From contig NC_089187.1 in NCBI RefSeq assembly GCF_947507565.1, positions 2,294,001 to 2,358,000 of the forward strand: DNA of 64,000 bases, given 5' to 3'. Every line of letters begins with the position of its first letter. Position 1 is the stretch's first letter. The notes below the pieces were generated by a model, which was given only the letters and a program-made list of their open reading frames with translations, ran no database searches and was not told where the DNA came from. Positions 14,470-23,645 of the stretch are shown piece after piece. Position numbers and translations under genes: made by a program. This DNA is from Oscarella lobularis. Taxonomy: Eukaryota; Porifera; Homoscleromorpha; Homosclerophorida; Oscarellidae.

Positions 14470-15536
14470 TGCTGCTGCTGTTGAGACCTCCCGGAGGAGC
14501 AGGAAGATAAATGACTTGCATGGAATGCATGCCGGATCCGAAGGACGCTTCCAGTTGTTGAGCGAGAGAGGCAACGATTCTTCTTCCTTCGACGCTGTGA
14601 GGCTTAAGATCGCGTCCATCGAGCACAGCCTTATGCTCGGGAGCACCAAAAGCACACTAAAGAAACCCCATAGTACATAATTATTTATTATTTATTATAA
14701 TGAATCCAGGTGGACTTGGAATTCATTATTCTTACTAGGCAAGCCAGATAATGTTTGTGGCCAACAAAGTGGCCCAGGTTGGCGCTACTTCGTGAATCCA
14801 CGGTGCACTTGCACAATTGACACGTGATCGTGCCGTGACTCTGTCCTTCGCGCACAGTCAACTTAGCGTGCTGCAAGCCTTTCGAAAAAAATCAATAAAA
14901 ATTATTGATTATTAATTTTTTCTTACCAATTAAAGGATGGCCTTTGTATTGTTCGAAATCCTTGAGTATTGCTCGCGTCGTAGCCCTCGCGGCTTTGCTC
15001 GGCTTTTTCTTCTGTTTTGGACCGTGCTGTTGGCTCATCGGCATCGATGGAGCCGGCGTCGACGACGGCGTCGACGACGGCGTCGACGACGCCGTGAACG
15101 CGAAGGGACTTTGCGACTCTTTTTGTTGGCGAGCGACGCGAGTCTGGTGTTTTTTCCCCTTTTCGTGCGATTGCAGTTGCTCGAGTCCCGTCAGGGTGAG
15201 GTCGCACGACTTCGAAGCGAGATTAGAGTAGAAAGGAGAAGCCGGGGCCCTCTAACCTTGCAATGGTATTGCGATTTCGGTTTCGGCTCGGAATTTCGCG
15301 CTACTCGCGGCTTCCAAAGCTTTGGCTGGCCGGACGGCTGCGATTGGGGGGGATTCGGAGGGTAATAGGCAGCGGGAGAGTCGAATTGGGGCGGTGGGGG
15401 CACATGGGAATATTGAGGGGCCCCGATGTATGGGCTGTACGGAAGCTGTTGCTGAGGTGAAGTAAAATGCTAATACGCATCGTTCGCCGTCGTTGAAGGT
15501 CATCATAAGAGGGATTCTTACCGGAGCAGCGTGCAT
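14100..15536 (-). CDS. U1-type (dsRNA-binding-like) C2H2 zinc-finger protein
   Basis: Minus-strand exons assembled by eye. A tiny first exon (MHAAP) is followed by a Pro/Tyr-rich N-terminus (QQLPYSPYIGAPQYS...). A first U1-type finger follows (YHCKSCDLTLTGLEQLQSH, with KGKKH after it), then a spacer with a repeated SSTP motif. A second finger lies near 14800 (TCQLCKCTVDSRSSANLGHF, then VGHKH). A domain with DGRDLKPHSVEGRRIVA comes next, then a glycine run coded by a GGC repeat, and the end KPMELIQNEDEARLALI...RYPAEN. Widely spaced long-linker fingers of this type occur in ZFR, ZNF346 and ZNF385, which bind double-stranded RNA. I cannot assign an orthologue. The start is the least certain part. 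Confidence 0.65.
14430..14479. repeat. (GCC)n/(GCT)n trinucleotide repeat coding poly-Gly/Ser
   Basis: About 13 GCC units plus GCT units on the plus strand. In the minus-strand zinc-finger gene this is coding and yields a Ser-then-Gly run, so length change would alter the protein without a frameshift. Confidence 0.85.
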
Positions 15537-15749
15537 CTTGAATTGCCACAAGTACTAACGTCCCGGACTGCCTTACAAAGCACGTCTTTTTGCGATTTTT
15601 ACAGGCAAAGGCCAAAAGAACGACCAAAACTCTTATGCTAGCGAGTGATGCACGCGCAGCTTAGAGGAATGCAAATCGATCTACTGTAGCGCACTCTAGT
15701 GTACTCAACGTCCTGTTTCTTCGCTTTGATCCTTTTCCCGCACTTCGTC

Positions 15750-16814
15750 ATGAAACCAGCTATCGTTATTGGCCTAAGCATACTGGGAATCATCTTCTTA
15801 CTCGCTCTCGTCGCGCTATTCGTAATCTGTCGACGCCGCTACTGCTCTCGCGCCGAATATCTCATCAAACGTCGCGCCAGTGAAACGTAAGAAATCCCTA
15901 TACGATTCGACGTAATTCCGATGGAAAGCGACGACGAATTTGGCGCGAATAATCGCCAAACGCTATCGACCGGAAGTGGCGGTGACATCTCCTCCTTTGT
16001 TTGCCTCTAGCGCTAGCACCGATGCGGAGAACGATGGTGTCGATGTCCAATGGTCGAAGGACGATGACGAAGTCAGTTTTCCGCCGGATCCCCGTATAGC
16101 GCGATTCGAGGTAAGGAAGTGATAAAAAGAAAATGGCGCTGAAAGGAACCTCTTTCTTCCGCCTTTCTGTCTTAGCAAATGAGCGAAGAAAGCGGATGTC
16201 TCGACGATCCATTGTAAGTGTCAATAAGGTTGGGTGTTTTCGTTACGAGTGGATTCTCTAGGGGTCTCATTCCTCATTGTCTCGAAGTGCTGAAAGTATT
16301 AATAAATTAAATTCACAATTTAAAAATTAATTATTGCTATTTATATAGACTTGCCATCAATTGACCGATCGACTTGTGGCTGTCACTATGAAGAACGCAT
16401 CTAAGGCCGAATCGAAGGAAAAAGTTGGAGAAATCGTAACAGTGGCTCGACGAATCACACCACGGTACAAACACTAACATATCGAATATAAAATTATTTA
16501 ATTGTTCATTCAGGGTGGATGACCTTGTCCGATCGATGTATCCGCCTCTGGATGCAAAGCTCATTGAAGCGCGAGCTACAGCTCTTCTCCTCTCCGTGAA
16601 TCACCTCGTTTTGGTCGCAAAGGGCGCGTGCAAGTTGCCGTACGCGCTCCAGTGGGTCGACGACTGTGTCCTGGCAATCGACGACCATCTGGAGACGCTT
16701 CGAAGCGCCGCCATGGCCGAGGAATTACAGTCGTCGCCGCCTAGCACGCCAGGAAGTGAGAGAGCGATGCTGGGAGGGAGTAACGGAACTTATGGGGGTA
16801 GTGGACGAAGATGA
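15750..16814 (+). CDS. TMEM98: TMEM98
   Basis: Single-pass membrane protein of the ER/plasma membrane; vertebrate TMEM98 binds and restrains the transcription factor MYRF. An N-terminal signal-anchor (AIVIGLSILGIIFLLALVALF) is followed by the family motif VICRRRYC. Later exons give DPRIARFE, GLIPHCLEVLK, CHQLTDRLVAVTM, EIVTVARRITPR and the highly conserved VDDLVRSMYPPLDAKLIEAR with TTALLLSV-type ATALLLSVNHLVLVAKGAC. The C-terminus is Ser/Pro/Gly-rich (SSPPSTPGSE...). Order and motifs match the human protein closely. The start ATG is directly before the membrane segment. It is divergent from the zinc-finger gene (213 bp apart). Confidence 0.93.
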
Positions 16815-16815
16815 A

Positions 16816-16885
16816 ACATATGACTGGGGGTGGGCGCGTTTCTCTTGTAACTAGGATTGGTTATACTGTAAAGATAGGCTTACGG
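16816..16885 (+). repeat. 70-bp direct repeat, copy 1 (TMEM98 3' UTR)
   Basis: Starts ACATATGACTGGGGGTGGG immediately after the TMEM98 stop and ends GATAGGCTTACGG. An almost identical copy (one mismatch, C/G at the twentieth base) lies at 21954-22023 in the same orientation. Confidence 0.92.
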
Positions 16886-17072
16886 GGGGAAGAATAATAA
16901 ATGCTGAGATATATTGGCTGGAAGGGTTGTACATGAGAATCGCTTGACCAGACCAGAAGATAAAAAGATATGTGACCTGATTTCATTCAAAGGCAAATGA
17001 CGTGTTCTAGTACTGCGCAGCCAGACATACACATAGAAAAACTTGTCAAAAATCAGCTATTGGCTTTTTTCT

Positions 17073-20000
17073 TCAGCTGGTTAGTTTTTTCAGAGCATAG
17101 AGTTGCTTACCTAGACAGTCGGTGAGAGAACGATCTCGAACCATACCAGCAAGACGAGTGAGGGTTTTCAACGTCCTCACAGCTCTGTCCACGTCCTCTG
17201 TGGTTACGTCGCGAGATTCTAGGCGTGCACTTCCCTCTGAAGTCTTTAAAGAACTACCTGCAAAAATTACAAATTTAGTACTGTAACAGGATATTATCTC
17301 TAGTCTAACTTAAAGTCTTCTTATCTCTCAAGTCATCCGTCACTTTCTTGATGCGTTCTAAGTGGTTGCCAATGAGAGGCAGTCGAATTATTGAGTCCGA
17401 TACTTTGCAGTCAAGCAGGCGCATGTCCAAAAGAAGCTGCACCTGCATTTTGATCAAGTCTATGATCTCGCTGCTGTCCTACATAAATCCATGCAGTAAA
17501 TTATGCGGCTAGACTTTTGAGTGTACCTCTATCTTTGAGCAAAGACCTCCAGACGACTCGGAAACAGACGAAAATGCTTTCATAGTAAAGCTGTCATTGC
17601 AACAGGTGACAGTGAAAATAGCAATGTTTCTGGATCGACATTTTTCCGCAAGAAGAAGCCAGTCATGATTTTTTGGGCAACCTTATTAGAAGAAATCATA
17701 GCTCCATCCGAGTCTCGTATTATAAACCCTGTTACCTTTTGGAAAAGCGTCCCTACATGGATAATCCTTCATACCGTGCGGAGGAGCATCTCCTATTAGA
17801 ACAGCTAATCGAGCTGCCTGTGGTCGCATTTTCTCATCCCAATTTAGTTGAGAGAGTTCAAACAAAGCGTCAGCAACTGCTTCAGGGTTATCACCGCCTC
17901 CTGAAACAACGTCTGTTACGTTTTTCCTCTAATGACTGTCATAGTTTACCGTGTGCTTTAAAACGATTTATAGCGGTTTTGATTTTGTCAACATTTTCAG
18001 TAAAAGGCCAGACTTCAGTAACGTAAGTTGTCTCCTAAAGAACAACGTTTTACGCCTCAGTTGAAAAATTGGCTTTAATTAAAAAGCTACTTCTGGGGGA
18101 TGATCTCTGTACGCTATAAGAGCAATTCTCAGGTTCGTGTGTAGCTTCTCAAGCTTAACTGCATTGATCAGGTTTTGCATTAGGCGTTGCGCTTGTTTTA
18201 TCTCGCCACCTGCACCGCAGCGCACATGTAACAAATTTGAACGGCCGAGTATAATTACTTGCTTACTCATGCTACTGGTTGTGTCACACATAATAGCCAG
18301 GTCTATTTCACCAACCCCTTCACTTCGAGAAAAGCTGACGTCTTCTTCACTGTAATCCCCTGGGGTATAGTCAGCTTTGCTGCCCAATAAAATGTGACAA
18401 CAATGCTTGAAACAGATTGTTACAATACCTTATTGATGAAGGAATCACTGCTTTGGTTCCTTGCAAATTGACGACGTGAGGAGAGCTTTTAATAGACTTG
18501 TCATTCATTGTTATGTGAAACTCATAACGACCGGCTTTGGAAAACTCATAAGCGACGGGGTACGTTCCGTCTTCTTCATCCCGAACGACCAAACTGCTGT
18601 TAGGACTTTTGTCCAGCGTGGAAACTGTGATTTCGTTCTTTGTAAAGATAAACAAGAGTTACACTAGCTATTACTAATTTACGCCAGTCAATAACCGTAT
18701 CAGAATAAAGTATGACGGGAGGTATGCCTTGAACAAGTGCAAAATTTAAGGCAGAAGGAAACATTTGAAAATTCTAGGGCCTAGAGTCTTAAACACTTTA
18801 TACAGTGACGAGGCAAATGGACGAAGTGTCATGAAAATTTCGGTGTACCAAGACAAAAATTGCTACTGTCTGTGTCTATCTAGACTGGCGTAAGTTCACG
18901 TGCACGTATCATGATTATTACCGTAGGCGACGACTTTACCGTGATTCTTACGCGGTCTCCTCCTTTTCCCCTCAGCCTTCCCTTCTCGTCAGAAGCAAAC
19001 ACAGTAAAACTGTACCGACAATTAACATGACCATTTTCAGATAGACCAGGTCCGTCGGCGAAGCTTTGTTCCGGATAAGTTGCTCCTGCACGTAATTAGA
19101 GCAATATTATTAGGTTTGTACTAAGCATCTGCATCTGCCTATACCAGGTGAAACAGCCAGTTCATCTTTCGCTGCTTCAGTATAATGAAGCACTTCAATC
19201 TCTTCACGTGAAAGAGATTTAAGAGGATTTCCCTCTCGAAAAGATATTCCAAGAGGCGTGTCGCCACATGTATCTCTTACATACATGTTTGCACCTAATC
19301 AATGTACACCTTAAAGATTGAAAAATAGCCTAGACGGTTACGTACCAGAGTCTGCCAAAAGTTTTGCCAAGGGAATGTGTGACTTCAGGACTGCGTAGTG
19401 CATTGCAGTCTTTCCAGAGCAATCCCTTGCGTCAATAATGACGCCTGTGTCAAGAAGGCGCTGAACCAAGCGGCTGTAGCCGCGTTTGCAACACAAGTGT
19501 AACGGCGTCTAAAATCTTACGTCATTTTAAGAAATCTTTCACTGCAAAAGTGTTCACCAGTCCATTGCGGTTGGACGCTTTCACGTCTGCTCCTTTATCC
19601 ATAAACTTTATTGCCACACTTTCAAAATCTTTGTCGAGAGCGACCAGCAGAGGAGTATTGCCGTCTTTGTCGAAAGCGTTTACGTCAGCATCCCTGTCGC
19701 AAAGAATATCAATAGCCGCTTCGTTTTTCATTCGACTGGCAACGTGAAGCGGAGTGCAGCCATCTTCGTCAGCGATGTTGGGATCAGCTCCTCTTCGCAA
19801 AAGTTCTTCGGTCACTTCAGTCAGAGTCGCGTCTGCAGCAGAAGCATGAAGCGCGGTTTTTCCTGCCTTGTTTCGATGATTGACATCAGCTTCGTAGTCT
19901 ACGAGGATACCGACTGTCTTGGAATCCGTGCATCGGCTCAATGGTTGATTTTTCTCTTCGTCTTCCGCGGTAACAGTATCAGGAGCTTCTTGTGCAAGAA

Positions 20001-21799
20001 CAAGAGCAGTTTCGGCAGAACGCTCTCTAGCAGCTACCTGAACAAAGGAGTCAAAACAACTTAGAGATGAATTTTTCTGCTTACGTCCATGGGGGCTTCG
20101 TCTTCTTCATTTCTAGCTCTTGGATCTGCTCCAAGCTTAATTGCAAGTCTAACCGAGTCGGCGCTGTCGTAGATAGCGCCAGTGAACAAGCAATTCTCTC
20201 CCGCATCGTTGCATTTATTGACATCAGCTTCATAAAAATATGTTTGCTAATGGCGTAACAGCACATCACCGCACCTTTCGCATCTTCTTTCAAATAAAGG
20301 ATTACATCGAGTCTGTCTTCTTCACAGGCAAAATGCACAGGCAGCTTTTTCTCGCTCTCTTCTCCAGCAGGTAATTCGGCGTTCGCACTGTCCCACTCAA
20401 CGAGAGTCTTCACAATGGAAAGTTGACCTCGTCTCGCAGCGAGGTGAATAGGAGCACATCCAGTCTGCAAAGAAATATTTTTAATTATGTACCTTTGACT
20501 CTCAGCCGTCTTCTCTGTACAAACTTTGTCCAAGATATCCCAACAAGCGCCTTTGCGTAGTAGCATAAGAGCAATTTCCGGGTTGCTGCAATGTCCAGCC
20601 GCCGTGTGCAAAGCAGTTTGGTGCTGCACGTTTCTCTCATTGATGTCCACGACATCTTCTAATTCGGCTTTGATTTCTTTCGGATCGTTTCTGAGAATGA
20701 TTTTCTGCGCGTAAAATGTTTTCACGTTCAAATTTTAGCTGGATATATAGACGCTCATACCTGAAGGCGCGTGAATGCACAGCCAGACTTGCTGGTAATC
20801 ATTTGAACTTTTTTAGCTACATTTCCTGCTCCGCGTTCACTATAAGACACCCCACATAGGTATGACAACATGAATTTGGAGATCATAGTACCCTTCTGAA
20901 TCCTTTTCTACCGTACGATGTTCTTTTTCTTCGTGATTGCATTCCATGCACTTAGACTCGATGTCTTCTAAACGCTCATCTCCTGCGTCTTTTCGGCGCA
21001 AAGAAAAAGCACGCTTCTTGAATTTCATGCATTTGCAATCCGTCGCACGGCAGCTCCTAATATTGCGAAAAGGAAAACCGAATTCCTTGCAGACGCCGTC
21101 AATCATTCCCGATGAGATGAACCGCCCACCGGCAAATCCTACACATCACACAATGTGACGCGTGAGCCAGGATGGCTCCACCCATGTTTGCAAACACAGT
21201 TTTACCGTGTTTGCAAACATGGGTGGAGCCGTAAAAGCATGCAATACGGCATACCCAAGCTTCGCTTGAGGATGCCTTTCTCTTCTTCTGTCAGTTTGAC
21301 GCTCATTTTTGATTCGTACACAGAAAGCCACTTGTCAGATTCGATTTCAACTTCCTGTTTAAAACGCGTCCGTCACTCAAAAATAAGAAACAATGCGTTC
21401 CCTTACCTCGTCAAAAGCGTCGTTCCAGAAGTTCCGCGCGGAAGGCGTCTCAATCAGCGAGCTAGCTGTTGGGGCGCCTCCCTTGTAGTTGTACCGAAAA
21501 CTGATGTGATGCAAGTCATCGAGGAGTTTTTCAACGGTCTCCATTTCGGCGGCATCTAGGGATCGATGACGCTTCAATTTAGGCTTGATTCTCTTTAGTC
21601 GTTTGTTAAGGGTTTTCATCAATTCTAGGAAGTGTTTTTGTTCTTCTGTTGGTTTATTGCGCGTTGCTTTGGCCACGAATTCGACAGCTTCTTCAACAGC
21701 TTTTATAATATGGAGAGCTGGAGTCGTCATCTTGAGGCTCTTTATGTCTTCTACCAGCGATTCGAAATTGTTGAGCACAGACTTGTGAGCGTCTTCCAT
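17073..21799 (-). CDS. Large ankyrin-repeat / filamin-repeat / von Willebrand A protein
   Basis: Many short minus-strand exons. The N-terminal helical part (MEDAHKSVLNNFESLVEDIK...) leads to an FW..F segment (SARNFWNDAF) resembling EF-hand-like modules. Next is a Cys/His cluster near 21040-20940 (CRATDCKCMKF, then CMECNHEEKEH), probably zinc-binding. Ankyrin repeats run about 20700-19300, e.g. HQTALHTAAGHCSNPEIALM and GKTALHASAADATLTEV. A filamin/IgFLMN-type repeat follows: GPGLSENGHVNCRYSF with GGDRVRITVK, then EDGTYPVAYEFSKAGRYEF with KSSPHVV. A vWA domain near 18360-17600 has a MIDAS-like DTTSSMS, LIAYRDHPPE and GGGDNPEAVADAL. The end (RTLKTLTRLAGMV...LYALKKLTS) is helical. I know of no named family with this order. 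It is probably cytosolic (no signal peptide); a sensor or scaffold role is inference. Exon joins are approximate. Confidence 0.8.
21174..21230. repeat. Perfect 24-bp inverted repeat (foldback) with 9-nt loop
   Basis: Arms 21174-21197 and 21207-21230 are exact complements (GGCTCCACCCATGTTTGC... and its reverse), with loop AGTTTTACC. Each arm contains the self-palindromic GTTTGCAAAC. It lies in a roughly 110-bp intron of the ankyrin/filamin/vWA gene, between the LKRSLG exon and the GGRFISSGMIDG exon. Confidence 0.95.
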
Positions 21800-22143
21800 G
21801 ATGAGAGCAAATGCGTAATGGTTCGGGATAGGTGATAGATGTCACGTGATTCTAAATAACACGTGAATTGAACTGAACATTGTCTTGCGATGAAAGTGCA
21901 TGAAAATGTTCACTGTTCCTATTTCAAAATTTGTAATGGGGAGGGGATGTTGTACATATGACTGGGGGTGGGGGCGTTTCTCTTGTAACTAGGATTGGTT
22001 ATACTGTAAAGATAGGCTTACGGTAGGCAAAAAAGACCTCTTTAAAACACGAATTTGATCACAGAAAAGCGAATCTTACATCTAACGTTGTTAATATTTT
22101 TCGTTTTCACATATCTAGTACGTATTCCATGTAGAAATTTCGG
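21800..22143. other. Intergenic region holding 70-bp repeat copy 2
   Basis: Between the start of the ankyrin/vWA gene and the stop of the small gene at 22144. Apart from the direct repeat (21954-22023) and an ATAACACGTGAAT box near 21856 I see nothing recognisable. Confidence 0.5.
21954..22023 (+). repeat. 70-bp direct repeat, copy 2
   Basis: One-mismatch copy of 16816-16885, same orientation. It lies 155 bp upstream of the ankyrin/vWA gene's start codon, so the two copies bracket that gene. Confidence 0.92.
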
Positions 22144-22497
22144 CTAGATGCATCTTAGCACTGTTTTCTTACTCTCAGATAATGCCTCTCCTGTAAAGAT
22201 GGCTTCTTGGACTACGTTTCGTGCGATCGCATCTCCTTCAGTCCAGAGCGTCGTGCCGAAGAGGGCCCCCACGAGTCTCTGTCGAATATTCGCTCGCTGC
22301 GGCCTCATTTCTTCGACTGCGATCGGTGGAAGGTCGATTTCTTCGTCTTTATCAGGAAGAACGACGCCGCTATCGAAAGATAGCTCTAATTTCTAGAGTG
22401 CGTTAGCGCGACCGCCCTATTTTCGATGACGAAGCGTAAGACGAAACCGTGAAGAAGGAGGCGTCCGCCGTCCACGAAGCCTTCTTCGTCGCCATCT
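22144..22497 (-). CDS. Small hypothetical protein
   Basis: Tentative two-exon gene. Exon 1 (22497-22450) gives MATKKASWTADASFFT. A roughly 60-bp intron (GTTTCG...CTCTAG) joins in phase to an exon reading KLELSFDSGVVLPDKDEEID, then IAVEEMRPQRANIRQRLVGA and LSESKKTVLRCI before the stop at 22144. About 97 residues, no signal peptide or membrane helix, no domain I recognise. The open second exon has the codon style of the neighbours, which supports coding. Start and first intron are guesses. Confidence 0.4.
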
Positions 22498-22569
22498 TGA
22501 ACTTGGTGCGTCATGGCGTCGGTGCTTGCGTCATTTCATTGCCAAAAATAAATTGCTGACCAAGCAATC

Positions 22570-22595
22570 GTAAACCGGTTTGAAAACCGGTTTAC
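22570..22595. promoter_or_regulatory. Palindrome with two AAACCGGTTT sites
   Basis: GTAAACCGGTTT and AAACCGGTTTAC are separated by GA, a perfect 12-bp inverted repeat. AACCGGTT is the known core of Grainyhead/CP2-family factors. It lies 73 bp upstream of the small gene's ATG and at the edge of the structured region that follows. Confidence 0.6.
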
Positions 22596-22639
22596 GAATT
22601 CGCGCCTAATTCGGTGAAACAAATCAGAGCGCTGGATAA

Positions 22640-23539
22640 GCCCCACGTGACCCCAACGGACCAATGAGCGCGCTGGGCGGGGTTACGCTGTTCATAAGCG
22701 AAGTGCACACCGATTTCTCTTCAGTTGCGGCTGAGGGTGGATGCGGCGTGGTTCGCCACGTCTCGTCCTTGAACGGACCGGCTCGGGGGAAGTCAAAAGG
22801 CAAGTCTGGATTGGCGGATCAGCGTGGCCCACGGTTTTTACCGTGCCGGAGCCTTAGGCAGGGCGAAGGGGGGCTTCGGCCTCGGTACGCGCACTGGGCG
22901 AAACGATCGCTTAGGTCTTATTGTTGCTAACAAGCACGAACCGCGCTAGGCTCGAGCGGTTACGGCTTGGAGGGGGTGTTCAAAAACGGTCTGGTTGCCG
23001 GCACTTTTCTCACCCGATAGCACGATTAGACCGAGGATGATCCGGCTCAGGTGAAGTCTATTCGGCATTGCACTGTCTTTCTTGTCGGCCTCTACAAACA
23101 GTGGTCGGCCGTTCTCCAACTCAGAAGCCCTGGTTCTTGGCCTTGTGCCTACCAATGTGGTCAGGTATCGTCGCGCCGGGGGACTCGGTATTAGGGACCG
23201 ACTACTCGTCCAGGCGGATACTGATTGAGGGGGCTAATGAAGCAGCAACTCACCCGAAACTTTTTGGAAGGGAGTCATCGCTTTGCGAAGACTTCCCTGG
23301 GCTACGAAGCGTCCGAACCTCCACGCGGTGTAGCCTGGGTAACGCTAATACGGACGCAACCAAAAGGTACGTACGACGATTATTTGACAGTGACTAATAG
23401 GATTTCTTTTTTAGGTCGCGCGATGAAAGAAGAAGACGATCGACGGCGAAGACGAAGACAGAACGAGGAAGACGTAGGACAAGTTAGAGATTTTTTAGTA
23501 CTGCATGGGGTGTACAATCGAGTGTGTAGAAATAAATAG
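22640..23539 (+). ncRNA. Candidate structured non-coding transcript, spliced, with Arg-rich 3' ORF
   Basis: From about 22640 to 23366 no frame shows a domain, but the sequence is full of short stable hairpins: GCGTGG-TTCG-CCACGT (22746-22761), CACGG/CCGTG (22830-22845), AACCGC/GCGGTT (22939-22961), and a compound stem GGGAGTC...TCGC-TTT-GCGA...GACTTCCC (23270-23297). Several CTTCGG/TTCG tetraloop-like elements also occur. A strong 48-bp intron (GTACGTACG...TTTCTTTTTTAG, 23367-23414) shows plus-strand transcription by Pol II. The second exon contains MKEEDDRRRRRRQNEE and stops at 23539; the intron is also in frame with a preceding ORF from 23225. I do not recognise RNase P, MRP, SRP, 7SK or rRNA signatures. 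It may be a long non-coding RNA, a structured UTR or a repeat. Confidence 0.4.
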
Positions 23540-23645
23540 TCTACTGTATGTGCACAAAACGCGTGGCCGCCACGAGCAAGCAGTGTACGTCCGTTTCCTG
23601 GGTGGGTTCCCTACCGTCGGCTTCCTTTGTTCATTCGATCTCGAG

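Noticed and set aside
22640-23366. Structured region considered as RNase P, MRP, SRP or rRNA fragment
   Set aside because: The conserved core motifs of these RNAs that I know could not be found, so only a generic call is given.
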